Assembly: GCA_964455375.1 (NCBI GenBank)
Contig: CAYVXE010000043.1
Span: forward strand, 1 to 31,796
Origin: CAYVXE01 sp964455375
GTDB taxonomy: Bacteria; Zhuqueibacterota; Zhuqueibacteria; Oceanimicrobiales; Oceanimicrobiaceae
Direction: 5' to 3'
Length of the DNA stretch: 31,796 nt
The notes beneath the pieces were generated by a model. It saw only the letters and a program-made list of their open reading frames with translations, was not told the origin of the DNA and made no database searches. How positions within the stretch are numbered: the first letter of the stretch is position 1; each line of letters begins with the position of its first letter. Shown piece after piece: positions 7,590-18,100 of the stretch. A program made the position numbers and the translations under genes.

Positions 7590-8942
7590 ATGACAAGCAA
7601 GAATTTATTCAGTCAAATAAAAAGCCAACGTTTTATTTTGATGGCCGAAATCTTCATTTTAATTCTATCGGCAAACGGCCTGTCGATAGCAAAATCAAAC
7701 AGCACAACGAAAGACATCGAAAGCCGGGTAGATAAAATAGAACAACAGATCATCGAATGGCGACGGTATTTCCACGAGCATCCGGAACTTTCAAACCGGG
7801 AATTCAAGACCTCCGCAAAAATCGCAGACTATTTGCAATCACTGGGATTGGACGTCCAAACGGGCGTGGCACATACTGGCGTTGTCGGCCTTTTGAAAGG
7901 CGCCAACCCGGGACCGGTCGTTGGTCTTCGCGCAGACATGGACGCCCTGCCGGTAACCGAACGCACAGATGTTCCGTTTGCCTCGCATATAAAATCCACG
8001 TACAACGGTCAGAATGTTGGCGTCATGCATGCATGCGGACATGACACCCATGTGGCCATCCTCATGGGCGTTGCCACTGTATTGTCGCAAATGAAAGAGC
8101 AATTACATGGTTCCGTCAAGTTCATTTTTCAACCCGCAGAAGAAGGTGCTCCTCCCGGAGAGGAGGGCGGTGCAAAGCTCATGGTAAAAGAGGGCGTGCT
8201 TGAAAATCCGCATGTAGACGCCATTTTCGGATTGCACATAAATTCAGCCACGGAAGTTGGTACCATCAAATACCGGCCCGGCGGCATGATGGCTGCGGCA
8301 GACAGATTGAAAATTATCGTACACGGCAAACAAACGCACGGCTCAACACCCTGGACGGGCGTAGACCCCATCGTCGTGTCAGCACAGATCATCAACGGAC
8401 TGCAAACGATCGTCAGCCGTCAAACCGCGTTAACGGAAGATGCCGCTGTGCTTTCCATCGGCAGTATTCACGGCGGCGTACGCAACAATATTATTCCCGA
8501 AAAAGTTGAACTCATCGGTACCATCCGTACATTCAATACCGATATGCAGAAAAAAATTCACGATAAAATATATTTAACCGCCACGAAAATTGCCGAAAGC
8601 GCCGGTGCAACCGCAGAGGTTGAAATCACCAACGGTGCGCCGGTTACTTATAATGACCTGAACCTGACAAAAGAAATGATTCCGACGTTACAACGCGTCG
8701 CTGGAAAAGAAAATGTAATTTTAAGAAAAGCCATTACCGGTGCTGAAGATTTTTCATACTATCAGCAAAAGATTCCAGGATTCTATTTCTTTTTAGGCGG
8801 TATGCCCAGGGGGATGGACCCGGCCAAAGCACCCCCACACCACACACCTTCATTTTATATTGATGAAAGTGGTTTAAAACTCGGCGTCCGGGCACTTACT
8901 TACTTAACGTTGGATTATATGAATGAACACATTGAAAAATAA
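7590..8942 (+). CDS. exported M20D amidohydrolase (hippurate/IAA-amino-acid hydrolase type)
   Basis: 450 residues with an N-terminal hydrophobic signal (about 14-33) and the full M20D pattern. RRYFHEHPELS (58-68) opens the domain, followed by ADMDALPV (115-122), the metal-binding MHACGHDTH (146-154), FQPAEEG (180-186) with the catalytic/ligand glutamates, GLHIN, the dimerisation-domain THGSTPW, GAEDFSYY, and the C-terminal HHTPSF ligand histidine. Relatives hydrolyse N-acyl or N-aryl amino acids with release of the amino acid; the substrate here is unknown. Unlike most cytoplasmic members it seems exported, which suggests processing of external amides. A good GAGG RBS lies at 7581-7584. Confidence 0.88.
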   Translation: MTSKNLFSQIKSQRFILMAEIFILILSANGLSIAKSNSTTKDIESRVDKIEQQIIEWRRYFHEHPELSNREFKTSAKIADYLQSLGLDVQTGVAHTGVVGLLKGANPGPVVGLRADMDALPVTERTDVPFASHIKSTYNGQNVGVMHACGHDTHVAILMGVATVLSQMKEQLHGSVKFIFQPAEEGAPPGEEGGAKLMVKEGVLENPHVDAIFGLHINSATEVGTIKYRPGGMMAAADRLKIIVHGKQTHGSTPWTGVDPIVVSAQIINGLQTIVSRQTALTEDAAVLSIGSIHGGVRNNIIPEKVELIGTIRTFNTDMQKKIHDKIYLTATKIAESAGATAEVEITNGAPVTYNDLNLTKEMIPTLQRVAGKENVILRKAITGAEDFSYYQQKIPGFYFFLGGMPRGMDPAKAPPHHTPSFYIDESGLKLGVRALTYLTLDYMNEHIEK

Positions 8943-8975
8943 AATTCTTAAATTTTCAAACTTAAAAAACCGTCC

Positions 8976-9200
8976 ATGAAACAGACAAGGATTGTTGAAA
9001 AGAAATACAAAGGGTATGTCATAAAGCCGACGTTAACAGGATTCAAAGTCTACCACAAAGGCTATTTTATCCAGGAGTATCCAACCCTGGAAACCGTCCG
9101 GGAACACATTGACAACCTGATTAACAAACACGACCATTTAATTAAGAAAGACGAGGATAAAACGACATCTAAAAAATCGAGGCAATTAAGTCTGTTTTAA
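8976..9200 (+). CDS. small basic protein ending in a clamp-like QLSLF motif
   Basis: 74 residues, not a recognised family. The first 50 residues look like a small beta-rich domain (short strands KGYVIKP, GFKVYHKGYFIQEY) plus a helix (TLETVREHIDNLI). A charged Lys-rich linker follows, ending in RQLSLF at the extreme C-terminus. QL(S/D)LF is the consensus pentapeptide by which DNA-replication and repair proteins bind the beta sliding clamp, and a flexible tail is where it is often found. This is inference from one short motif. The gene follows the M20 gene after 33 bases, with a weak RBS. Confidence 0.6.
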   Translation: MKQTRIVEKKYKGYVIKPTLTGFKVYHKGYFIQEYPTLETVREHIDNLINKHDHLIKKDEDKTTSKKSRQLSLF

Positions 9201-9214
9201 GGAAATTAATCAGA

Positions 9215-9733
9215 TCAATTATCGGTTTCAATAATTGTTTTCAGTTTCTCATAATCAGTCTGGGATTGTTTCGTCATGTTAGACTTAAATAATGGTAACA
9301 ATGATTTCCAAAACATATTCTTCCCGTGAACCACGGTATTTGCCCGAATTTCAGAACGAGTACTATCCCCACTGAACTTAATTTCAACATCCGCCAACAT
9401 GACATCGTTGTCCAGATTAAACGCGAACAGTTCATTCTCTTTAAAAGCAGTCATTTCTTCGGTCATCACAATTTCTTCATCATGGCCGAAAACAACGAGT
9501 CTATATTTGCTGCCTACTTCATTTCTGTTCCCGCTGATGGTTTCGATGCTCCTGAACCCGGTAAGCCACTCCCCCATCCGGGTTTCGTCATTAAACATTG
9601 CAAATGTTTTATTGAGCGAAGCTTTAACACTCACTTTATTTTTATAAGAAAATGATGGGATAAAAACTCCGATGAGTACAAAGATAACAACTAAAATTAA
9701 AACAATGCTAAGAAAAATTTTAATAAATTTCAT
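9215..9733 (-). CDS. membrane-anchored SRPBCC (START/polyketide cyclase-like) protein
   Basis: 172 residues: an N-terminal membrane segment (5-27), then a domain with the SRPBCC pattern. FSYKNKVSVKASLNKTF precedes a helix with MGEWLTGFRSIE, then alternating strands (GSKYRLVV, FAFNLDND, ADVEIKF) and a long C-terminal helix (about 145-168). Such domains bind hydrophobic ligands in a helix-grip cavity; no ligand is implied here. ATG at 9733 is backed by GGAGG about four bases upstream. The gene is convergent with the small clamp-motif gene, ending 14 bases from it. Confidence 0.65.
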   Translation of the reverse strand: MKFIKIFLSIVLILVVIFVLIGVFIPSFSYKNKVSVKASLNKTFAMFNDETRMGEWLTGFRSIETISGNRNEVGSKYRLVVFGHDEEIVMTEEMTAFKENELFAFNLDNDVMLADVEIKFSGDSTRSEIRANTVVHGKNMFWKSLLPLFKSNMTKQSQTDYEKLKTIIETDN

Positions 9734-9775
9734 CTGTCCTCCACATTGAAATAAATGGATTTACCATAGAGAAAA

Positions 9776-9804
9776 AATATTCAAATTAAGACTGTTAATG
9801 TCAA
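9776..9804 (-). promoter_or_regulatory. candidate sigma-70 promoter for the SRPBCC gene
   Basis: On the minus strand, TTGACA (9804-9799) and AATATT (9781-9776) are spaced by 17 bases. The -35 is perfect and the -10 matches 4 of 6. The start codon at 9733 lies about 43 bases downstream of the -10. Confidence 0.4.
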
Positions 9805-9948
9805 GTTATTTGAACAGATTTGTCTGCATTAAAAAGTCATATATTGCCAGCAAATAATGGAAACTAATTTAGGGTTGCTTCGTAGGAAAGTTTAGGCTAA
9901 TCAAACCATGAAAAAAAATTTATCACATTTTCATTGCAGGAGTTAATC

Positions 9949-11121
9949 ATGTTTAGAAACACCGTACGTACTTTTCTAATTTTTCTTATTGTCTCGTCTT
10001 TCAGTTTCATAAATTGTGCCGGAAAGGATGCGCAAGGCGAAAACAATCATGAGTCAACCGGAACAGTAAAAAATGATTCCACGGTCAACTCTAAAGATAC
10101 TGCAAAAGACAAAGAGGCAAAAGGGGAAAAAACGGAAGAAGAACTTATCCCGGTGGAAGTAACATTGGCCAAAAACGGGACGATCTCCTCCTATCTCCTC
10201 ATGAGTTCAAACCTTGAAACAGAAAAGATGACCGACATTTACCCCCGGGTTGAAGGGTTGGTTGAAAAAATTTATGCTGAAGAAGGCGACTATGTTCAAA
10301 AAGGTCAAGTGCTGATGAAACTTGAAGCGGAAGAATATTCACTTGCCGAACAAAAAGCCCGCGTAAATTACGATCTGGAAAAAAATCTTTATGAACGTAA
10401 AAAAACGATGTTTGAAAAAAACCTCATCAGCAAAGAAGAGTTTGACACATCAAAGTTCAGTTTAGATGCCAAGAAGATCGCCTGGGCAGAAGCAAAACTA
10501 AATCTGGATTATACAAAAATCACCAGTCCCATTTCCGGTGTCGTGGGGGAGCGATTGAAACGAACCGGTGACCGTATCAAACCCACCGATAAACTTTTTA
10601 CAGTAATCAACACCAGTGAAATGATTGCAGTTGTTCATATTCCAGAACGCGAGATCGGTACCATTAACAAAGGACAAAAGGCCTATATCACCTCGGAACA
10701 TTTAGGTGATGAGCAATTTTCGGGCTGGGTTAAACGTGTGAGTCCGGTCGTGGATCCGCAAAGCGGCACCTTCAAGGTGACCATTGGAATTCACAACAAA
10801 CAAAACCGATTGCGACCCGGCATGTTTGTCAATGCACACATTATTACAGCCACACATTCCAATACCGTTCTGGTGCCCAAAACAGCCGTCATTTACGAAA
10901 ACGAAAATATGTATGTCTATGTCGTGCGCGACAACATTGCGCACAAAATCAATTTAAAAGCAGGATTTCAGGACTACAAAAAAGTTGAGGCGCTTTCCGA
11001 TATTCACGCCGGTGATAAAGTCATCGTCGTTGGTCAGGCAGGGTTAAAAGACCAAACAAAGGTGAAGATAGTTGCTGAGCAAGAAAATGATCTGCAAGCC
11101 TTACAAACATCCAGCTATTAA
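9949..11121 (+). CDS. RND efflux periplasmic adaptor (MFP/HlyD-like) lipoprotein
   Basis: 390 residues. The signal region ends at Cys23 (FINC, an atypical lipobox with Asn before Cys), followed by a charged linker rich in Lys, Glu and Asp. The adaptor body shows the split lipoyl halves GLVEKIYAEEGDYVQKGQ and SPISGVVGERLKRTGDR around a short helical hairpin. A beta-barrel region (IAVVHIPEREIG) and a membrane-proximal domain (RPGMFVNAHI, VLVPKTAVI) follow. It should link an inner-membrane RND permease to an outer-membrane channel. The ATG at 9949 is chosen over an upstream TTG because AGGAG lies at 9938-9942. The first permease follows after 26 bases, so the two are surely one operon. Confidence 0.88.
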   Translation: MFRNTVRTFLIFLIVSSFSFINCAGKDAQGENNHESTGTVKNDSTVNSKDTAKDKEAKGEKTEEELIPVEVTLAKNGTISSYLLMSSNLETEKMTDIYPRVEGLVEKIYAEEGDYVQKGQVLMKLEAEEYSLAEQKARVNYDLEKNLYERKKTMFEKNLISKEEFDTSKFSLDAKKIAWAEAKLNLDYTKITSPISGVVGERLKRTGDRIKPTDKLFTVINTSEMIAVVHIPEREIGTINKGQKAYITSEHLGDEQFSGWVKRVSPVVDPQSGTFKVTIGIHNKQNRLRPGMFVNAHIITATHSNTVLVPKTAVIYENENMYVYVVRDNIAHKINLKAGFQDYKKVEALSDIHAGDKVIVVGQAGLKDQTKVKIVAEQENDLQALQTSSY

Positions 11122-11147
11122 TTATTTTTAGATAGAGTCCAAACACT

Positions 11148-14100
11148 ATGGAAAACAGCACTAAAACCAAAACACGCGAATGGAAAGACCAGAGCGATAA
11201 ATTTTTCAAGTTTACAACGAACAGACCAGTGGCCATTTTGATGGTCGTTATCGGCGTTGTCGTATTCGGCTGGATATCTTTTCAGGAATTGCCCATGAAT
11301 CTCATGCCGGACATTTCCTACCCGTCATTAACCGTACGCACCGAATATGCCGGAACCGCACCCGAAGAAATTGAAACCACCATTTCCAGGCCGGTGGAAC
11401 AAGCCCTGGGAGTGGTGAACAATTTGGTCAGTATCAGTTCTATATCCAAAGCCGGGCAGTCCGACGTCAAACTGGAATTCACCTGGAACACGAATATGAA
11501 CCAGGCGACCTCAAATGTCCGCGAAAAACTCGACCAGGTTTTTCTACCCCAGGACGCAAAACGCCCGCTTATTCTTCGTTTTGATCCGTCTCTTGACCCC
11601 ATCATGCGATTGGGGTTGTATGGCGACGCTTCGCTCATTTACTTGCGCTACCTGGCGGATGAGGAGCTTAAACGTATTCTGGAAACCGTCGATGGCGTTG
11701 CGGCGGTAAAAGTGAAAGGCGGCCTGGAAGAAGAAATCCGTGTTGAACTGAACGAACAAAAACTGACGCTAATCGGCATCGACATTCAACAAATCCGCAA
11801 CCGACTATCACAGGAAAATGTCAATCTTGCCGGCGGCAATTTAAAAGAAGGACAGACGGAGTATTTGGTACGAACATTAAATGAATTCAAATCGGTGGAT
11901 GAAATTGGCAATGTTGTCATCGGCACCTGGAACGGCAAAGAAATTAAGATACGCGACGTTGCAAATGTGAAACGAACCTACAGAGATCGTGAAATCATTA
12001 CCCGGCTCAATCAGCAGGAAAGCGTTGAAATCGAAGTATTTAAAGAAGCCGATGCAAATATTGTCGAGGTGGCAAAACGAGTTAAGGAAAAAGTGTTTGG
12101 CACGCTAGCACAGCAGGCATTCGTCAAACAGATGCAGGAAAACAAGAAAAGTAAGAAACCGAAAGCAAAATTCACGTCCACAGATAGGAAGAAAAAAAGC
12201 GGCGGCGGGCGCGGCGGAAATAAAGAGGCAATGCTGGCAAAACAAATGACTAATTATATTTCTAATCAGCTTCCCAATGGCATCAAAATCCAGCTTCTCT
12301 CAGACCAATCCGTATTTATTAAAAGTTCTGTTGATGAAGTCAAGAATACCGCCATCATAGGCGGTATTCTCGCTATCATTGTGCTGTTCATTTTCCTGAG
12401 AAACCTGACCGCAACCATTATAGTCGGTATTTCCATCCCCATATCCATCGTTTCGACGTTTGCACCCATGAAAATTTTCGGCGTCTCTCTGAATATCATG
12501 TCTCTGGGAGGTTTGGCATTGGGTATCGGTATGTTGGTAGACAATTCCATTGTGGTATTGGAAAGCATCGCTCGCTGCCGGGAAGAAGGTGACGAGCTCA
12601 TCCAGGCAACCATTCGCGGGGTAAGTGAAGTTGGCGGCGCAGTCTTCGCCTCCACTCTTACAACGGTTGCTGTCTTCTTCCCCATCGTCTTTGTTGAGGG
12701 CGTTGCGGGTCAGATTTTCGGCAACCTCGCATTGACGGTTGTTTTTTCACTTTTGGCATCATTGGCCGTGGCGTTATTTCTCATTCCCATGCTTTCATCA
12801 CGGAAAAGCTCGACATTCGTCCAGGGAGTGCAAACAGACGAACTGTTTAAACGCAACATTTTTCAATTTTCTACACAGACGCAGGTAGACGACGTTTTGG
12901 CAGAACAACATGCCGGCAACGGTCTTTCAAAAATAACATCCGGCTTCATTTTATTTGCGAAAACCATGGTATTGATGCTGCAAAAAATACTCGTGGCCTT
13001 TGTTGCGCTACTTATTTCGCTGGCAAAACAACTTTCACTTTTGCCCGCTGTGGTAGTCGTGCCAATCTTCGGACTCCTGAGGATTATGAAACTTGTTAAA
13101 TTCAGAATTACGGAAAAAGTTAACACGTTCGCTGCAAATCCTCAGTGGTGGAAATTCGGATTAGCACAGCAGGTGTGGCCATCGTTTTTAGTGACGCATT
13201 CGGTACCTGTTCTTTTCACAGACATGAAAACCATAAGAACCGGTTTTAAAGGATTAGCCCCTTTGCGCAAAATCATGAAAACCCTCTGGCTCATAATTAT
13301 CGTTCCTTTCCATCTTCTGAAATTTATTTTTCAATATTTTTTAGAGATCGTTTTTCGAATTTTACATTTCTTCATGGTGGCAATTGCGATCCTTTTAAAA
13401 GGCTCCGGCCTTCTTTTAAGACTTCTTTTTGCTGTTCCTTCAAGATTAGTCATTAAAGCTTTCGATTGGTCGTACGGTAAACTGGAGTCCTATTACCCGG
13501 TCATATTACAGAAGTCTCTGGCAAATCCCAAACAATTATTAAGTATTGTTGGCGGCCTTTTTCTTTTCAGCCTTCTGGTTGTCGCACCAAGACTTGGAAG
13601 CGAATTGATTCCAACCGTACATCAGGGAGAATTTAACGTCGACATTACCTTTCCGGTAGGGACGCCTGTTGAAAAAACCGACGAGCAGACCACGAATATC
13701 CAAAATGAATTTTTCGCTTTGCCGGATATCGAGGAAATTGCTTCGATTTCCGGTACGGATAAAACGGCAAATTCAAGCAGCGAGGAAGGCGAACACACGT
13801 CCAAAGTAACCATTACTTTAAAACACAATGGTAACATTCAAAAGGAAGAAAATCGCGCCATCAGTTCCATTCGTAAAAAAATGAAAAACCACCCCGGTCT
13901 CGAATGGAAAATATCGCGTCCGGTCTTATTTAGCTTCAAAACCCCGGTGGAAGTTGAAATACACGGGTACAATCTTCAGAAATTGCAAAGATTGTCCCAG
14001 GAATTGGAAGAGCATATGCAAAAAATTCCAGGGGTCATCGATATCAAATCAAACATTCAGCGCGGCAACCCAGAAGTTCAAATTGTGTATAACCGGCCGT

Positions 14101-14999
14101 TACTGGCAAAATACGGTTTAAACATTATGGATGTGGCGTCTATTGTTCGCAATAAAATACGCGGCGATGTGGCCACGGAATTCAAGGAACAAGATCGCAA
14201 AATCGATATTTTGGTACGACTGCGGGAACATGACAGGAAAAGCATAGAGGACTTACACAGACTCATTATCAATCCGGGAGCTAAAAAACCGATTTCCCTT
14301 GAAGCGGTCGCCAGTATAAATGTTAAGGAAGGTCCATCGGAAATTCGTCGCATCGATCAGCAGCGCTCAGCCGTAATTTCGGCGAATATCAGCGGAAGGT
14401 CATTGAGCGCGGTTACCGAAGACATCCATGGCGCACTGGAATCTATGGATTTGCCCGTAGACTTTTCGTATACGTTAGCAGGACAGAACAAAGAAATGCA
14501 AACATCTCTTAGCAGTCTGAAATTAGCACTGGCGCTTGCCATTTTTCTTGTTTACATCGTTATGGCATCGCAGTTTGAGTCTATCATTCATCCGTTTATT
14601 ATTATTTTTACCATTCCTCTGGCGCTTATCGGTGTTATTCTGTTTCTCTATGTGCTGAGCATTCCTCTAAGCATTGTTGTCTTTTTAGGGATGATTATGT
14701 TAGCGGGAATTGTCGTGAATAATGCCATCGTATTGGTGGATTACATTAACAAATTGCGGGATCGCGGCATGAAAAAAGTTGACGCCATCATCGAAGCCGG
14801 CAAAGTCAGGTTACGGCCGATTATGATGACCACTGCAACCACTGTTCTCGGGTTACTACCCATGGCGCTGGGTCTGGGAGACGGTGCCGAAATCCGGACA
14901 CCCATGGCAATTACGGTCATCATCGGGTTGATAACGTCAACTATTTTAACCCTGGTCATTATCCCAACCGTGTATAATATTGTTGACCGAAGAAAATAG
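11148..14999 (+). CDS. RND efflux permease with large TM6-TM7 insertion
   Basis: 1283 residues against about 1020-1060 for ordinary HAE-type RND pumps. The standard parts are present: TM1 (28-46), porter loops, TM4 with GMLVDNSIVVLE (461-472) carrying the proton-relay Asp465, the second-half porter domain (about 820-1110), and GIVVNNAIVLVDYI in TM10. Two insertions are visible. Residues 327-360 of the first porter loop are Lys/Gly rich (KKSKKPKAKF, KKKSGGGRGG). Residues about 552-775, between TM6 and TM7, form a block of roughly 220 residues where 30-50 are usual, with four or so hydrophobic stretches (600-625, 631-650, 713-735, 738-765). The reading frame is intact, so this is not a frameshift artefact. 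Substrate unknown. Confidence 0.9.
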   Translation: MENSTKTKTREWKDQSDKFFKFTTNRPVAILMVVIGVVVFGWISFQELPMNLMPDISYPSLTVRTEYAGTAPEEIETTISRPVEQALGVVNNLVSISSISKAGQSDVKLEFTWNTNMNQATSNVREKLDQVFLPQDAKRPLILRFDPSLDPIMRLGLYGDASLIYLRYLADEELKRILETVDGVAAVKVKGGLEEEIRVELNEQKLTLIGIDIQQIRNRLSQENVNLAGGNLKEGQTEYLVRTLNEFKSVDEIGNVVIGTWNGKEIKIRDVANVKRTYRDREIITRLNQQESVEIEVFKEADANIVEVAKRVKEKVFGTLAQQAFVKQMQENKKSKKPKAKFTSTDRKKKSGGGRGGNKEAMLAKQMTNYISNQLPNGIKIQLLSDQSVFIKSSVDEVKNTAIIGGILAIIVLFIFLRNLTATIIVGISIPISIVSTFAPMKIFGVSLNIMSLGGLALGIGMLVDNSIVVLESIARCREEGDELIQATIRGVSEVGGAVFASTLTTVAVFFPIVFVEGVAGQIFGNLALTVVFSLLASLAVALFLIPMLSSRKSSTFVQGVQTDELFKRNIFQFSTQTQVDDVLAEQHAGNGLSKITSGFILFAKTMVLMLQKILVAFVALLISLAKQLSLLPAVVVVPIFGLLRIMKLVKFRITEKVNTFAANPQWWKFGLAQQVWPSFLVTHSVPVLFTDMKTIRTGFKGLAPLRKIMKTLWLIIIVPFHLLKFIFQYFLEIVFRILHFFMVAIAILLKGSGLLLRLLFAVPSRLVIKAFDWSYGKLESYYPVILQKSLANPKQLLSIVGGLFLFSLLVVAPRLGSELIPTVHQGEFNVDITFPVGTPVEKTDEQTTNIQNEFFALPDIEEIASISGTDKTANSSSEEGEHTSKVTITLKHNGNIQKEENRAISSIRKKMKNHPGLEWKISRPVLFSFKTPVEVEIHGYNLQKLQRLSQELEEHMQKIPGVIDIKSNIQRGNPEVQIVYNRPLLAKYGLNIMDVASIVRNKIRGDVATEFKEQDRKIDILVRLREHDRKSIEDLHRLIINPGAKKPISLEAVASINVKEGPSEIRRIDQQRSAVISANISGRSLSAVTEDIHGALESMDLPVDFSYTLAGQNKEMQTSLSSLKLALALAIFLVYIVMASQFESIIHPFIIIFTIPLALIGVILFLYVLSIPLSIVVFLGMIMLAGIVVNNAIVLVDYINKLRDRGMKKVDAIIEAGKVRLRPIMMTTATTVLGLLPMALGLGDGAEIRTPMAITVIIGLITSTILTLVIIPTVYNIVDRRK

Positions 15000-15061
15000 A
15001 CGAACACGAAACCGATGGAATTTTAACGCTCTGCTCTATGTATTCATTATATAGGACTTGT

Positions 15062-15081
15062 GCATCGAAAGTCACCGATGC
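15062..15081. other. intercistronic hairpin between the two permease genes
   Basis: GCATCG (15062-15067) pairs with CGATGC (15076-15081) across an 8-base loop in the 171-base gap between the permease genes. With no T run it is not an intrinsic terminator; it could adjust relative expression or mRNA stability of the second permease. Confidence 0.3.
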
Positions 15082-15170
15082 TCCACCGCAATGGCTGGAC
15101 CCTAAACGATTGAAAACAACTTTGATCAAAATTGCATTTTCGTCGTCATTCAACTAACAGGTAAAAAAGT

Positions 15171-18100
15171 ATGGCCAAAACAAAACACAGCTTACTACCC
15201 AGACTCTCCGTAAACCGACCCATCACGGTTATTATGAGTTTGCTTGCCGTGATGGTTGTGGGCTACATCGCCTTCTCACAAATTTCAGTTGATCTGATGC
15301 CGGCAGGGTTCACTCCCCCCTTTTTAGGTGTTTGGACGCCTTATGCAAATTCCAACCCGCAGGAGGTGGAAGAACAAATCGCCCAACCCATCGAAGAACA
15401 AATTCAGACCATCAGCGGGGTACGGCGGGTGACCAGTAACAGCAGCAGCAACGGCTGCTGGACGTTTGTCCAATTTGCTCAGGGAACCGATATGGACCTG
15501 GCCTATGCACAACTACGGGACCGGATGGACCGGGTGAAGGCAGATCTGCCGGATGACATCGAACGACTTTTTGTACGTAAATGGAGCAATGACGACGACC
15601 CGATTATGTGGATCGCCCTCGTCCAAAAAGAACCTATCGAGGACCCCTACCTTATCGTGGAACAAAATCTGCAAAAACCTCTGGAACGTATCGATGGCAT
15701 AGCTAAGGTAGAAATTGATGGAGCTGATGAAAAATCTGTATTACTGCAAATCAATCAGGATTTGGTCAGAAGCTATAAAATAAATCTTTACGAAGTGATT
15801 CAGTCGCTCCGTAAAGACAATTTTTCCATTTCCAGCGGTTATGTCAAGGAGGGCGGCCGCAAAATTTTTGTTCGCTCTTATGCCAAATTCACAAATCTGG
15901 ATGAGATCAAAAATCTGCCTATCAAAGGTACGAACCTGCGTTTAAAAGACATCGCTGAAATTAAGTATGATGTACCTGAACGAAGGTGGTTTTTAAATAT
16001 TGACGGCAGAAAGGCAGTGACATTGGGTATTTACAAAGAATCTGTCGCCAACACAGTTGAGATTTGCAATAAAATTTCAACCATTTTTAAAAACACCTAC
16101 AAAAAAGACCCGAAACTCAGCGGATTCCGTATGGAAATTTTGTTTGATCAAGGTGAATTTATTGAAGATTCTGTGGACAATCTGCAACGAACTGCTTTGT
16201 GGGGAGGACTTTTTGCATTTATCGTTCTTTACTTTTTCTTAAGACGATTCAGGATGACGCTCATCGTTATTGTAGCAATTCCACTGTCGCTTTTAATCAC
16301 TTTAACGGTCATGTATTTTATTGGTTGGACGCTCAATTTAATCACCATGATGGGGTTGATGATTTCGGTTGGTATGGTGGTGGATAATTCCATAGTGGTT
16401 TTAGAAAACATCTATCGCAAACGCTCGCTTGGAGAAGACAATCGTGAATCAGCGTTGTCAGGAGCAAGTGAGGTTGGTCTTGCTGTGACGTTAGCCACAT
16501 TAACCACCGTTGTAGTTTTTCTGCCGCTGATTTTAATGAACGATGATATGGGTTTCCGTTTTTACATGATAAGAATTGGATTGCCGGTTATGGTGGCGCT
16601 CATCGCCTCACTTATTGTGGCAATGCTTTTCATCCCACTGGCCGCTACAAAGATTATCAGTAAAAGAAAAGTGACAGAACCGAAATCAATCCTCAAATCA
16701 AATCAGGCTTACCGGAAAACACTTGCCTGGGCCATAAGCCACCGGGTGGAAATGTTTGTCATCCTGCTATTGGCAATGATGTCCATGCAATATGCGGCAT
16801 CACATTCAAAACAAACCAATGATATGGAAGGCAACATCAACGACTTTCGTCTCATTTTCGATATGCCCAACAACTACACCATCGAGCAGGCATCCTCTTT
16901 ATTCAAAGCTGTTGAGGATACCATTGAAAGCAAAGGTCAGTCCTATGGCGTAAAAACGGTCATGACCCGGCATAGAAACAACTTTGGTAACATTCGGGTT
17001 TTCCTGATTCCACCCAAGAAAAAAGACTGGTATGAAATTGCATACGAAACCATGATTAAATCTTTGGGCGTCGATCTTCATCAAATAATGTCGCGGGAAG
17101 CTGTGATTGAAGACGTCAAAAAGCGGATTCCGAAATATCCGGGAGTTGAAGTCAGAACCAGTTGGCACAGGCAGGGAGGCGGTGGCGACGATGCATCCAT
17201 GGCTATTACCCTTTACGGCGACGACACAAATACGCTGGTAAATCTCTCCAAAGAAGTTGAGCGAAGGCTGCGGTCCATCGATGAGATCATCAGTGTAGAA
17301 ACCGACCGGGATAAAGGCAGCGATGAAATTCATCTGGAAATAAACCGTGAACAGGCGAAAAAATACGGCATCTCCCCGCAGGCCATTTCCGGTACGGTGC
17401 AATATGCCCTGCGCGGTTTTCCGCTTCCCAAGTATCAGACCGAAGAGAAAGAAATCGATGTGCACATTCAACTGCGCAAACAAGACAGACGCAATCTGGA
17501 ACAATTAAAAAACATGACTTTCTTTTCCGCAGGCGGCACAGAAGTTCCTCTGAGCGCGTTGGCAAAATTTACCGTAAAAAAAGGAATGGGAGAAATCAGG
17601 CGTGAAGACGGTAAAACATATCTGACCGTGAAAGCAAACACAACCAAAGATAATATGAAGGCGCTTTATAGGAAAGTAGACCAGGTAATGAAAGGTTTCA
17701 CCATGCCGTACGGTTACACCTGGACCAAAGGACGAAACTTCATGCGCATGCAGCAAGGTAATCAGAGCATGGCTTTTGCCATGATTCTTTCCATCACCTT
17801 TGTCTTTTTACTCATGGGCTTTTTGTTCGAGTCCTTTGTCCTGCCGCTCTCAGTTATCCTGTCCATTCCGTTTTCCTTTCTCGGGGCATTCTGGATTATG
17901 TTCCTCACGGGCACACCCATCGACATGATGAGTCAAATCGGCTTTGTCATCCTGGTGGGCATTGTCGTGAATAATGCTATTGTTTTAATCGATCTGATCA
18001 ACCGCCTGCGCCAGGAAGGGTACAATCGCACCGATGCAATTGTGGAGGCAGGAAAACAACGTTTCCGTCCAATTTTAATGACTGCATTCACAACCATCGG

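Noticed and set aside
16899..17504. 201-residue minus-strand frame inside the second RND permease
   Set aside because: It lies opposite a well-supported coding frame and shows no RBS or recognisable domain.
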